From the NCBI GenBank assembly GCA_038046485.1, contig JBBSWA010000073.1, forward strand, positions 1 through 53,494: 53,494 bases of DNA, in the 5' to 3' direction. Position numbers and translations under genes: made by a program. Below, one piece after another: positions 16,646-25,001 of this stretch. This DNA comes from JBBSWA01 sp038046485. Its GTDB lineage: Archaea; Nanobdellota; Nanobdellia; Woesearchaeales; SM23-78. Every line of letters starts with the position of its first letter. The first letter of the stretch is position 1. A model generated the notes under the pieces. That model made no database searches, had not been told where the DNA came from, and saw only the letters and a list, made by a program, of their open reading frames with translations.

Positions 16646-17557
16646 ATGCCTACGCTTGAAGAACGATTTACCGGCACCCTTATTGGTTTAGCTGTCGGAG
16701 ATGCACTTGGAGGGCCTGTTGAAGAGATACCTAAACACCCCTGTATGACACCACGACCTGTTACCGAGATGATCGGCGGCGGCTACTTAAAATTGCTACC
16801 TGGTCAAATTACCGATGATACGGAAATGACGCTTTGCCTTGCAAGAAGCCTTGCTGAAAAGAAAGAATTTGACCCTGCGGATATCGCAAAAAGGTTCATG
16901 GAATGGTTCTATGACTCCCCCATTGGAACTGGGAAAACGACACGCGTTGCGATGGCACGCTTAAAAGAAGGCATCCCTTGGAATGAAGCCGGACGGAATC
17001 CAACTGGAAACACCTTGACCGGGAATGGATCTGTCATGCGCTGCGCTCCTATTTCTCTATTCAACTATGCTCGTTCAGATCTTACGGCCAAACACAGCGC
17101 TGAACAAAGCATCATCACTCATCCTCATCCTGATTGTGTGGATAGCTCTGTTTTTGTTAATATCCTTCTCTACCAGGTATTGCATGAAGAAGAAAAAACA
17201 AAAGCCTTTCATGAAAGCTTGCCTTGGATCCGCCACAATCCGGATTTGATGCAGCAATATGGCCAGATTCTTGGGCTTCAAGAACTACGAACGACGGGAA
17301 AAGTACGGGATACGGTCGAGACGGCTGTTCACAGTTTTCTTACAACAAGCACATTTGAGGAAGCGGTGGCACGAAGTGCGAACCTCGGTGGAGATGCCGA
17401 CACGATTGCGGCGATTACGGGAGCTATGGCTGGTGCGTATTACGGCGAAAAAGCCATTCCTATGCGCTGGAAAGACAAACTCGTCGATCGGCATGGCAAG
17501 CCTATCCATGAAGAGCTTTCTAGCTTAGGAAAAAGCCTTTATTCCCTTGCTACCTAG
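16646..17557 (+). CDS. ADP-ribosylglycohydrolase (DraG family)
   Basis: A 303-residue enzyme that removes ADP-ribose from proteins or small molecules using two Mg2+ ions. It shows the family's start G-T-L-I-G-L-A-V-G-D-A-L-G-G-P, the metal-binding TDDTEMT near residue 57, NGSVMRCAP near residue 127, ITHPHPDCVD, and the late metal motif GGDADTIAAITGAMAGAYYG near residue 248. All metal ligands are present, so it should be active. It is in the plus-strand arm of the island next to nicotinamidase-like and ADP-ribose NUDIX genes, which fits recycling of ADP-ribose. Confidence 0.93.
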   Translation: MPTLEERFTGTLIGLAVGDALGGPVEEIPKHPCMTPRPVTEMIGGGYLKLLPGQITDDTEMTLCLARSLAEKKEFDPADIAKRFMEWFYDSPIGTGKTTRVAMARLKEGIPWNEAGRNPTGNTLTGNGSVMRCAPISLFNYARSDLTAKHSAEQSIITHPHPDCVDSSVFVNILLYQVLHEEEKTKAFHESLPWIRHNPDLMQQYGQILGLQELRTTGKVRDTVETAVHSFLTTSTFEEAVARSANLGGDADTIAAITGAMAGAYYGEKAIPMRWKDKLVDRHGKPIHEELSSLGKSLYSLAT

Positions 17558-17560
17558 TAA

Positions 17561-17585
17561 ATGTATATTTTATTTAAAATATATA
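17561..17585 (+). promoter_or_regulatory. TACATT-type box and TATA-like element before the second plus-strand unit
   Basis: ATGTATATTTT (17561-17571) reads AAAATATACAT on the minus strand, like the box at 11995-12006. It runs into the AT-rich TATTTAAAATATATA (17571-17585), a probable TATA region for the genes from 17635 onward. It starts four bases after the stop of the ADP-ribosylglycohydrolase gene. Confidence 0.5.
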
Positions 17586-17634
17586 CGGAAGTAAAAAGTA
17601 TGCTCTTTCTATATCTAGCTGTAATGTGAGGAAC

Positions 17635-17913
17635 ATGAGCAGCCATAAGATATACGTCGTAACCACGTAAGGAGACGAAGAAGGAAAAACCACCCACGTA
17701 CTTGGATATGCCACTGGAAAGCCTGAACACATCCGAGCCTTCTACGACCCTCATAAAACCAGCTCTGTAGCACTACACGAGGTAGCCGTCCTTGACATCA
17801 CCCCTGAAAGCATTCTTGCCAGACGAGGCCTTGAAGGACAAAAACACAATCTCGAAGAAAAACTTCACCGCATCGAGCACGAACTGCGCGCCCTGCAAGG
17901 TGAAGCTGCCTGA
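17635..17913 (+). pseudogene. Small gene interrupted by an in-frame TAA
   Basis: From ATG at 17635 the frame reads MSSHKIYVVTT, hits TAA at 17668-17670, then continues as GDEEGKTTHVLGYATGKPEH and on to a TGA at 17911, 92 codons in total. The part after the stop has normal coding character (charged helical end EEKLHRIEHELRAL), no alternative ATG start, and the frame ends ten bases before the next gene. It resembles small proteins that begin K-x-Y-V-V-T-T-G. A single C-to-T or G-to-T change would explain the stop. Either a recent nonsense mutation or a sequencing error. Confidence 0.65.
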
Positions 17914-17923
17914 GGTGAAAACC

Positions 17924-18613
17924 ATGAAAAACCCCATTATTGTATGGAAAGTAGAGCCCATCAACGACTTTTTTGACGAACCCTTTACCCAAAATGGAAT
18001 GGTATATCAGCCCAAATTAGCTGTTCCCGGCTCTAAAAGCATCCGAGAAAACCTAAGCCTTGTTGCGCGCTATGCTGCGAATACGCCAGGTTATCGAGAT
18101 ATGGGAACAGTCGATGACCATACTGCCAACGACATTATGCATGTTAAAAAATGGGGGATGCACAGTGAGCGAGGCACAGCTGGACAAGCCCTCATTCACG
18201 AAGTCCAACTGCCAAACACCCTCTACATTCCACAAACTACTGAAGTGGATCCTAAACTTGTGGCGGAAGCTACTCTGCATACTGGGCCTGTTTACTTTTT
18301 CAAACATGAGCGAACTGAAGACACGGATGCAGATGCATGCAATTCTCCTCGAGCCAACCCCAATATTGCAGCGACACTCGCTGAAATTAAACCTAGCCTG
18401 ATCTTACTTGGCGGAGTTGTCCTGGGCTACTGTGTAAAAGACGCGCGAGATTACTTCCGAGAACTCAGATACCGTGTTGGCCATGTGACAGACGCTACCA
18501 AAGAATTTGCTGCTGATGAACTTGCTCTCTATGGGAAGTGGAAGGAAGAGGGTGACCTCTTAGTTCATACCTACGATGTTCTCGTGGGAAAACTGGAGGA
18601 ACTAGTACGATGA
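17924..18613 (+). CDS. Nicotinamidase-like cysteine hydrolase (isochorismatase fold)
   Basis: A 229-residue protein; the ATG at 17924 is preceded by GAGGTG. It aligns with nicotinamidases, which convert nicotinamide to nicotinate: W-G-M-H-S-E-R-G-T-A-G-Q-A-L matches the metal-His and substrate segment WPxHCxQxTxGAxF, VDDH stands for the DxH metal pair, FFKHERTED carries the catalytic Lys and LLGGVVLGYCVKDA the catalytic Cys. The N-terminal D-x-Q-x-D-F is changed to E-P-I-N-D-F, so the acid-base Asp is uncertain. Its place between ADP-ribose enzymes and upstream of pncB's product in the pathway supports the call. Confidence 0.7.
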   Translation: MKNPIIVWKVEPINDFFDEPFTQNGMVYQPKLAVPGSKSIRENLSLVARYAANTPGYRDMGTVDDHTANDIMHVKKWGMHSERGTAGQALIHEVQLPNTLYIPQTTEVDPKLVAEATLHTGPVYFFKHERTEDTDADACNSPRANPNIAATLAEIKPSLILLGGVVLGYCVKDARDYFRELRYRVGHVTDATKEFAADELALYGKWKEEGDLLVHTYDVLVGKLEELVR

Positions 18614-19101
18614 GTTATCGCAATCCGCCGACTGCCGTGGATGTGGTGATTGAAGTATACAAACGTATCCCTAAAAGTCGCTGGGAAAACTACACCCACT
18701 CAGAAGACTTCCTAGGCCTTGTTCTAATCGAGAGAGGACATGAACCTTACAAAGGAAAATGGGCATTACCTGGCGGGTTTCAGGAATGGGGGGAAAGCCT
18801 GGAAGAAACGGCGGTGCGCGAAGCGAAAGAAGAAACCAGCCTTGACATTGAACTGCTGGACCAACTCAGGGTCTATTCAAACCCCGACCGCGATCCACGA
18901 GGCCCTGTTAACTCAGTTGGATACATTGCTAGAACTACGGGAACTCCAAAAGCAGGAGACGATGCCAAAAACATTCACCTATTTAAGCCCGATCAACTAC
19001 CCCTTCTTGCTTTTGACCACCCAAAAAGAATCCGAGAATACCTTGCCTGGCGGACAAAGGCAGATGAAGAACGAGAAAAAAAACTAACGATGTGGAAGTG
19101 A
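18610..19101 (+). CDS. NUDIX hydrolase, probable ADP-ribose pyrophosphatase
   Basis: A 163-residue enzyme expected to split ADP-ribose into AMP and ribose 5-phosphate. The Nudix box GGFQEWGESLEETAVREA with KEETSL is complete. Outside the box, the segments YSNPDRDPRGPVNSVGYIA, DDAKNIHLFKPDQLPLLAFDH are the ones that mark the ADP-ribose-specific archaeal and bacterial group. It overlaps the nicotinamidase-like gene by four bases (ATGA). Together with the ADP-ribosylglycohydrolase it would return ADP-ribose to the nucleotide pool. Confidence 0.9.
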   Translation: MSYRNPPTAVDVVIEVYKRIPKSRWENYTHSEDFLGLVLIERGHEPYKGKWALPGGFQEWGESLEETAVREAKEETSLDIELLDQLRVYSNPDRDPRGPVNSVGYIARTTGTPKAGDDAKNIHLFKPDQLPLLAFDHPKRIREYLAWRTKADEEREKKLTMWK

Positions 19102-19105
19102 AACG

Positions 19106-19975
19106 ATGCCCAAGATACTTGTCGTAACCAAACAAAGCAAAGTTGAATGGGAACAAGAAAAATTCGACTTGGATGAAGAGGGAATCCGCGCCAAGTATTC
19201 TGCTGAACACGCCAACTTAGATGCTATCTTAAAAGCTCATGAACGACAACTTGACACACGTCAAGAACTCCATGAACTACTACCTACCGCTGATTTTGTA
19301 GCTATGAACCACCTCACACAACCTGTCACAGATTATGATCAAGTCATTTCCTTAGGAGGAGACAACAGCTTTTCCTATGTCACCCACCACCTCACTTCTA
19401 CTCCCATTATAGGAATCAACAGTGACCCTGGAAGAAGCACCGGTGCTCTATGTACTTGGAACTCTACTCATTTAAAAGAAGTCGTTGACCAACTACTCCT
19501 GGGAAACTACCAGACCCAAGAATGGACCCGCCTCCAAGCCACCATCAATGGGGAACCTTTTACTTCTGCTACAAGCGAATATTTCTTTGGCGAACGAGAA
19601 CGCGACCAAATGAGCCGACATGTCGTAGTTTATCGTGGACGTGAGTATGAAGAAAAAAATTCAGGAATTATCATTGCAACTGGAGCAGGAAGCACCGGAT
19701 GGTATCGATCCAGCGGTGGAAAAGCATTTGGAAAAACAGAGAGAAAAGCAGCCTTCCTCATGACTGAGCCTTATCTAGAACCGAATCGCAGCGAGACCGA
19801 CGTCCTTCATCAAGGAGAGCTTGAACTCGGTGAAGAACTCATCTTACACAGCCTCAATGATGCAGATGGACGTGCCAGTGCCGACTCTTGGGAGAAAAAA
19901 CCCTTCAACCGAGGCAGTAAAGCTGTTGTTCGCATCAGCGATCAACCTTTACGCGTCATCGTTCCAGCTGGATAA
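19106..19975 (+). CDS. nadK: NAD kinase
   Basis: A 289-residue NAD kinase that makes NADP. It has the phosphate-donor motif SLGGDNSF (GGDGT variant with Asn), GINSDPGRSTGAL, SEYFFGERERDQMS (compare NE/D-x-x motif of NAD binding), and SGIIIATGAGSTGWYRSSGG, the second conserved glycine-rich motif. The length suits a short archaeal form. It starts four bases after the NUDIX stop and is the last gene of the plus arm. It overlaps the convergent methyltransferase gene by about 20 bases. Confidence 0.88.
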   Translation: MPKILVVTKQSKVEWEQEKFDLDEEGIRAKYSAEHANLDAILKAHERQLDTRQELHELLPTADFVAMNHLTQPVTDYDQVISLGGDNSFSYVTHHLTSTPIIGINSDPGRSTGALCTWNSTHLKEVVDQLLLGNYQTQEWTRLQATINGEPFTSATSEYFFGERERDQMSRHVVVYRGREYEEKNSGIIIATGAGSTGWYRSSGGKAFGKTERKAAFLMTEPYLEPNRSETDVLHQGELELGEELILHSLNDADGRASADSWEKKPFNRGSKAVVRISDQPLRVIVPAG

Positions 19976-20870
19976 CGGAAATGGTATGCCAATAATCGTA
20001 ACCATCCTTATGCTGTTTCTTTAAGTGCCTCTTTTTCAACAGGTAGTTTAGCCACGCCTTGTTGTTGAGAATGTTATTTACTTTTAATGGGACGGTCATC
20101 TTAGCCAAGACTTTCATTTTCATCTTGAGCTTCTTCCTAAAAACGATGTCCTGACATAGACTGGAAACGTTCACGACCAACACTCCTTTTGGATTTAGAT
20201 ACTTTTCACCCTCGTGGATCAAGTGATTGAGCAGGCCCACCCCCTCATACGGATTGTCATCAATGCTCTTCGGACGTGGAACATACGGAGGATTACAGAT
20301 CATCAAGTCAAATCTTTGATTCTGGATCTTCTTCCAACCATCCCCTGTATAGAAAACCGCTCTTGAATCCTTAATATTATCCATAGCACACTTAATGGCA
20401 TATGGATTTAAGTCGATGACTAAGAAAGACTTTAGCTTATTATGTTTCATCAAGACATACTTGCTTAAAAAACCAGAGCCACAACCAATCTCGACTCCTG
20501 AAGCGAAAGGCCCTTTTTTTAATACGCCTCGCAAGGCCTTAGCGAATAACAAGGTATCGATCGAAGGCGACCAGACATTTACATGCGAATCATCTGAATA
20601 GGTTGAAATGCCATTGTATTCTACTATGCGCTTGCTTCTTGAAAATAATGAAAATAAGGTATCTCGTAAACTAGGAGAAAGACGAGCGATTCGGTGATTA
20701 TCCGTCACCAAGACTGGATTCTTAAACTGATGCACGGGCACTTTTTTATCTTCCAGATAGGTTATGATGCGCTGGCCTTTACTGCGATCATGCCCCATGA
20801 TGCTCGCCAATTCAACCCCATTTGCCCAGACTTCCTCTTTGGAGAGGTCCTTATTGAAGCGAATGATCAT
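19956..20870 (-). CDS. Class I methyltransferase of the PrmC/HemK-like type
   Basis: A protein of about 304 residues. The SAM-binding motif is G-V-E-I-G-C-G-S-G-F-L-S-K, motif II LVIDLNPYAI, and the NPPY motif (LMICNPPYVPRP) typical of enzymes that methylate an amide nitrogen in protein or nucleic acid. An N-terminal domain of about 120 residues with a wing-like HTH pattern precedes it. ATG at 20870 is preferred over GTG at 20879 because it lies about 26 bases from a TTTAAATTAA box and follows GGGAGG. The substrate cannot be assigned. Confidence 0.8.
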   Translation of the reverse strand: MIIRFNKDLSKEEVWANGVELASIMGHDRSKGQRIITYLEDKKVPVHQFKNPVLVTDNHRIARLSPSLRDTLFSLFSRSKRIVEYNGISTYSDDSHVNVWSPSIDTLLFAKALRGVLKKGPFASGVEIGCGSGFLSKYVLMKHNKLKSFLVIDLNPYAIKCAMDNIKDSRAVFYTGDGWKKIQNQRFDLMICNPPYVPRPKSIDDNPYEGVGLLNHLIHEGEKYLNPKGVLVVNVSSLCQDIVFRKKLKMKMKVLAKMTVPLKVNNILNNKAWLNYLLKKRHLKKQHKDGYDYWHTISVIQLER

Positions 20871-20956
20871 CTTCTTCACGCCCTCCCTTTAATTTAAATA
20901 GTTTCCTACCCTAAAAAGCCCGCAAAGCATAAAAACAGAGCCCGGCAACTAAGATC

Positions 20957-21565
20957 ATGCCTGAAATAAGCATCATCACGATTGGAGGAGACGCTGGCTC
21001 TGGAAAGAGCACGGTGGCATTGGCATTAGCCTTGAAAACTGGGTTTACACGACTTAATGCCGGCTATATGCAACGCGAACGATGCAATGACCCTAAGCAT
21101 AATCCAAAGGGCCTAGACCTTCAAGCGTATATGGCACAACTCTCCCCCCAAGATGACCAGTCCATTGAAGATGAAATGAAAGAAACGGCACGCAAGAAAG
21201 ACCGACTTATTATGGAAGGAAGGCTATCGTTTTCCTGGGTCCCCCATGGAAAGCCTGTACTGAAAGTTTTTTTATCTGTCGACCCGATGATTGGGGCTAA
21301 ACGGATCCTTGACCAAAAACAACAAAGTAGTGCACGCCGTGAAGAGAGAAAGGATAAAACAGTAGAAGAAACCTTAAAAGACAATGAAAAAAGAAAGGGT
21401 GATGAGATCGAGCGATATAAACGGGTTTATGGCTTGAATCCCTATGACTTGAAACAATACGACATAATAATTGACACCAGCTATCAAACACCTGAAGAAG
21501 TGGTCCAACAGATTCTTAACGAAGCTAATTTAGACAAAGGCAGTACCATTTATGCAGGGTTGTGA
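20957..21565 (+). CDS. cmk: Archaeal cytidylate kinase-like P-loop kinase
   Basis: A 202-residue P-loop kinase, with the Walker A sequence GGDAGSGKST at residues 9-18 and the CMP-kinase-like region VHxxR replaced by AGYMQRERC; the lid is the Arg/Lys-rich stretch ARREERKDK. It matches archaeal (d)CMP kinases (phosphorylation of CMP to CDP) in layout and in the closing Y-D-I-I-I-D-T-S. AT-rich promoter sequences are shared with the divergent methyltransferase gene. Confidence 0.75.
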   Translation: MPEISIITIGGDAGSGKSTVALALALKTGFTRLNAGYMQRERCNDPKHNPKGLDLQAYMAQLSPQDDQSIEDEMKETARKKDRLIMEGRLSFSWVPHGKPVLKVFLSVDPMIGAKRILDQKQQSSARREERKDKTVEETLKDNEKRKGDEIERYKRVYGLNPYDLKQYDIIIDTSYQTPEEVVQQILNEANLDKGSTIYAGL

Positions 21566-21566
21566 A

Positions 21567-22460
21567 TTACATTCTAAATTCTCTAGGTACTCCGGGAAAA
21601 GACTGACAAATGCTTTCTAAGCCTCCTTTTGCTGCCCGAAGAGCTCTAGCTTCCCCTGCCCAAAGCAAGGCCTCTGTCTCACAAAAAGCTCCTACTCCCC
21701 AAGGATCCAATCTATCTGATCCCTTCATAGGAAAGACCTGCACCTCGCCTGGAGATGAAAGACTATAACCAAACGCGTCCATGGCCAGCCCACCTTCTTT
21801 TGCCCGGTATACACCACCGACGATGAGTACCTGACCATTTGCGAACCCAGGTACCTTTTGGCTAGCGGTAAAGTAAGCCCTTGCATCGCCTTCGGAAACT
21901 TGTTTTCGGTCCGGATGCTTAAAAATGTACAATCTGCCGCCATCTACAGACACTTGCTCTGCAACACGAAGAGGTATTTTCTTTTGAAAGCTGAGCGCTG
22001 CTCGTGGATTAAGATGATCGGGAAATTTAGATGGAATAGCACAAGAATCTCGTTGATGTGCCCGACGATGATGAATCTCTCCTTCTAACACCCTAAAAGC
22101 ATCCATTGAGACTGGAACCCAACCACTTCCATTAGAGAGTTTTTCTCCATCAAACCGCTGATAGTGAATCATCGGATTTCTAGTCTGCGCTCCCTTGACA
22201 GTATCATAAGCAAACACGCTCAACTGATTTTTTTCACCATTTCCACCAGCCATGGCAAGGATCAGAGCTTGCCCATCCAAAACAGGGTGTTTTTCTAACA
22301 TCGCTGAGGTATAAGCAAAAGCCTCCCCGACCACTTTTGGATCTGATAATCTAGGAGCTCTTTCCGATCTAGGAGCTTTCTCCACGCGAGGATAAGAAGG
22401 TAAAACATACACCTTTACTGAAGGCTTACCCGGCCAAACCAATCTACTTGTAAACTGCAT
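21567..22460 (-). CDS. Unrecognised protein
   Basis: A 297-residue soluble protein rich in Gly, Ala and Arg. It contains a Gly/Asn motif AMAGGNGEKNQLSVFAYD near residue 69 and a late GGVYRAKEGGLAMDAFGYSL. A TATA box (AATTTAAAAAG on the minus strand) precedes the ATG by about 25 bases, which supports this start. It meets the cytidylate kinase gene tail to tail with one base between. The beta-strand pattern suggests a compact alpha/beta or macro-like enzyme, but I see no decisive motif and give no function. Confidence 0.55.
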   Translation of the reverse strand: MQFTSRLVWPGKPSVKVYVLPSYPRVEKAPRSERAPRLSDPKVVGEAFAYTSAMLEKHPVLDGQALILAMAGGNGEKNQLSVFAYDTVKGAQTRNPMIHYQRFDGEKLSNGSGWVPVSMDAFRVLEGEIHHRRAHQRDSCAIPSKFPDHLNPRAALSFQKKIPLRVAEQVSVDGGRLYIFKHPDRKQVSEGDARAYFTASQKVPGFANGQVLIVGGVYRAKEGGLAMDAFGYSLSSPGEVQVFPMKGSDRLDPWGVGAFCETEALLWAGEARALRAAKGGLESICQSFPGVPREFRM

Positions 22461-22553
22461 GCTGGGAGGATTCTATCGGTCTTTTTAAATTTACACCCTC
22501 TAACACTCTTTTCTTCCCAATACCTTAAAAAAACAACCCCCTTTCTTAGACTG

Positions 22554-23249
22554 ATGCGCATCGGCATACTCTTCAGCGGCGGAAAAGACAGCACATTTAC
22601 CTTATCTTATTACTTAGAACAAGCCTGGGATGTGGCTTGCTTGATTAGTTTGCTGCCTAAGAATACAGATAGTTATATGTTCCAAACGCCTGATTTAGCG
22701 ATTACAAAACTACAAGCCAAAACCCTAGGCTTACCCTTGATTACTCAAGAAACCAATGGAGAAAAAGAAAAAGAACTGCTTGACCTGAAAAAGGTATTGC
22801 AACGAGCTAAGAACAAGTATAAACTTGACGGGGTGGCTGTTGGGGCGCTTGCAAGCGATTACCAGCAAGAGCGCGTCAATCGAATTTGCCATGAACTTGA
22901 CTTGAAGTGCTTTGCACCACTCTGGCACAAAGATCAAGCCATGCTTTTGAGAGAGCTGATTTTATCTGGATTTGATGTTCGTATGGTATCCATCGCGGCT
23001 GATGGTCTAAGTAAAGAATGGCTTGGAAGAACCTTGACTTTGAAAGATCATGCAAAACTCGTTGGACTCCACCAAAAGATCGGATTGCATGTTGCTGGCG
23101 AAGGCGGAGAGTATGAGACTTTAGTTTTTGACGGGCCGATCTTTAACGAACGCATTGAAGTTGCAAAGAGTCATATTGAAATGGAAGGTGAGTGTACGGG
23201 GAAGTGGGTGATTGAGAAAGCCACTCTTGAAAAAAAGATTACGTCTTAG
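22554..23249 (+). CDS. dph6: Diphthine-ammonia ligase
   Basis: A 231-residue ATP-pyrophosphatase of the Dph6/MJ0570 group, which amidates diphthine on elongation factor 2 in the last step of diphthamide synthesis. The PP-loop FSGGKDSTFTL is at residues 7-17; GVAVGALASDYQQERVNRIC, LWHKDQAMLLREL and the late GEGGEYETLVFDGPIF are diagnostic. The pathway is confined to Archaea and eukaryotes, so this gene is strong evidence for an archaeal source. An A-rich TTAAAAAAA box stands about 28 bases upstream of the ATG. Confidence 0.93.
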   Translation: MRIGILFSGGKDSTFTLSYYLEQAWDVACLISLLPKNTDSYMFQTPDLAITKLQAKTLGLPLITQETNGEKEKELLDLKKVLQRAKNKYKLDGVAVGALASDYQQERVNRICHELDLKCFAPLWHKDQAMLLRELILSGFDVRMVSIAADGLSKEWLGRTLTLKDHAKLVGLHQKIGLHVAGEGGEYETLVFDGPIFNERIEVAKSHIEMEGECTGKWVIEKATLEKKITS

Positions 23250-23880
23250 CCTTTTCCTTTAACAAGTACCCAAACATGAGCAGAATCACACTTTGCATGA
23301 GCACCATGCCCAAGATGATCTCAAATCCTTTCAAGAACACACCTTCTGGATAAAGCTGGATGAGAAGTGAAGTAGCTGGAAAGGCATAATTGCCCAGAGG
23401 GAAAAAGATCCGATGAAACACGGTGAAGAAACTCGAGAAAAAGAAGCTACTTAGAAAAGAAAGGAGTAGTAATCCCATCGAAATGAGCCCGGCCCACTCC
23501 ATGCCTTCTCCTAACTCTTTCAAACGCTTCTTCTTCAAATCCCAGGCAATTAAACTTAAGGCTGCTACTAAAATCAACCCATATAGAATCCGAGAATAAT
23601 CGATGAGATGCTTTACATCTATCAGGTGGGATTTTTCAGCTGCACTCAACTGATTCTCTAACAACTCTGGAAGAAGATCATTCAAGGTATTCTTTGATAA
23701 GAAACTCAAGATTACTGGATGAAAACTGCTCACAGTTTCATTCCCTAGATGAGCGTACACTCCTGCTTCTTCAAATGCTTGTTCATAAAATGCTTCCTGA
23801 GTGTACATCGAGAAAAAGGCCGTGAGCCAGACTCCCACGACCACTACCATGATTAAAATTAATGTTTTACGATCCTTCAT
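23239..23880 (-). CDS. DUF1461-like integral membrane protein
   Basis: A 213-residue membrane protein: one helix at residues 7-24, a soluble loop with HLIDVKHLIDYSRI, then about four helices. The segment F-H-R-I-F-F-P-L-G-N-Y-A-F-P-A-T-S-L-L and the following LYPEGVFLKG match the signature region of DUF1461 proteins (FHxxFFxxxxWxFxxxSxLIxLYPxxFF). The function of that family is unknown. It overlaps the convergent dph6 gene by 11 bases. Confidence 0.75.
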   Translation of the reverse strand: MKDRKTLILIMVVVVGVWLTAFFSMYTQEAFYEQAFEEAGVYAHLGNETVSSFHPVILSFLSKNTLNDLLPELLENQLSAAEKSHLIDVKHLIDYSRILYGLILVAALSLIAWDLKKKRLKELGEGMEWAGLISMGLLLLSFLSSFFFSSFFTVFHRIFFPLGNYAFPATSLLIQLYPEGVFLKGFEIILGMVLMQSVILLMFGYLLKEKAKT

Positions 23881-23956
23881 CTTCCTCCTTAAAGAACATA
23901 TCTTTATAAATTAAGTCATCTTGAAACCGCTTATAAAAAAAATTATTTTTATACCT

Positions 23957-24946
23957 ATGAAAATGACTCAACAAGAAGTTTCAGCTGAAATCCTGACCTA
24001 CTATTCAATACCAGGCCCCTTAACTGATTTAAGTAGATACTCTCAAGCAATTGATGGCTTAACAGACGATGTAAACCAGCTCACACAGGTTGTACAAGGC
24101 ATTATCTTACATGTCCTTTGGGTTGATCGATACAAGATTATTCCTACTCCTACTCAACTGTGTCAGGCATTAACTCCCCGCATGACCGATCTCATCGATA
24201 TCGTATCAAAAAATAACCATGAAGCACCTTTTGCACCGCGCCCACCCGGATCACGAGTCATTGCTTGCTGCCGTGAATTTGCCACTCTCCTATGCGCCTT
24301 ACTTCGCACTAAAGGTATCCCTGCACGGAGCCGCTGCGGCTTTGCTGCTTATTTAGCCAAACAAGGCTATTACGAAGATCATTGGGTGTGTGAATTCTGG
24401 AACGGAAAATCCTGGCAAATGGTTGACCCGCAGATTGATGGCTTCCAGCTTGATTCAATTAAGACGTATGCAAACAATCAACAGAATATAGATCCAGCCT
24501 ACCAAGCTATGTTGCTAAGCCTTAACCCCATGAATCTTACTGAACACCATTTTATTACTGCCGGAAAAGCTTGGCAACTATGCCTAAATGGAAAAACAAA
24601 CCCAGAATGTTATGGCCTTGATGTGGACCCTAAACCTTATGGGTTAGATTCACTTCATGGGTTATGGTTTGTTCGAGGCAACCTTATCCGCGATTTTCTG
24701 GCATTGAACAAAATTGAGATCCAACCTTTTGTAGCCGGAATTGAGAAGATACCTCAATATTGGGAGGGATGGAGGCTTATTACCGCCAAAGATAACGAAT
24801 TGACTCAAGAAGAGAATGCGTTGCTTGATCGGATCGCTGAACTATCAATTGAACCAGATACACATTATCAAGAGCTTCGCACAGTGTATGAGCAAACCCC
24901 CTCCTTATGGCCTCCAAAAGGATTATTAGTCGTTCATAAAAAATAG
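23957..24946 (+). CDS. Transglutaminase-like cysteine protease fold protein
   Basis: A protein of about 329 residues with a transglutaminase-like triad: Cys in IACCREFATLLCALL (near residue 105), followed by the G-I-P-A-R-S-R-C-G-F strand, His in YYEDHWVCEFW, and Asp in WQMVDPQIDG. The ATG at 23957 is chosen over TTG at 23921 because it lies about 27 bases after a CTTATAAAA box. No signal peptide is present, so it acts in the cytoplasm. Members of this group act as proteases, peptidases or amidases; the substrate is not known. Confidence 0.8.
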   Translation: MKMTQQEVSAEILTYYSIPGPLTDLSRYSQAIDGLTDDVNQLTQVVQGIILHVLWVDRYKIIPTPTQLCQALTPRMTDLIDIVSKNNHEAPFAPRPPGSRVIACCREFATLLCALLRTKGIPARSRCGFAAYLAKQGYYEDHWVCEFWNGKSWQMVDPQIDGFQLDSIKTYANNQQNIDPAYQAMLLSLNPMNLTEHHFITAGKAWQLCLNGKTNPECYGLDVDPKPYGLDSLHGLWFVRGNLIRDFLALNKIEIQPFVAGIEKIPQYWEGWRLITAKDNELTQEENALLDRIAELSIEPDTHYQELRTVYEQTPSLWPPKGLLVVHKK

Positions 24947-25001
24947 CCTTTATGCCTAATTAAGGGCTAGATTTATAAATTAAATCATTTTAGAGAGAGG
25001 C

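Noticed and set aside
17668..17670. Recoded stop (selenocysteine or pyrrolysine)
   Set aside because: Those use TGA and TAG; this is TAA and there is no supporting structure.
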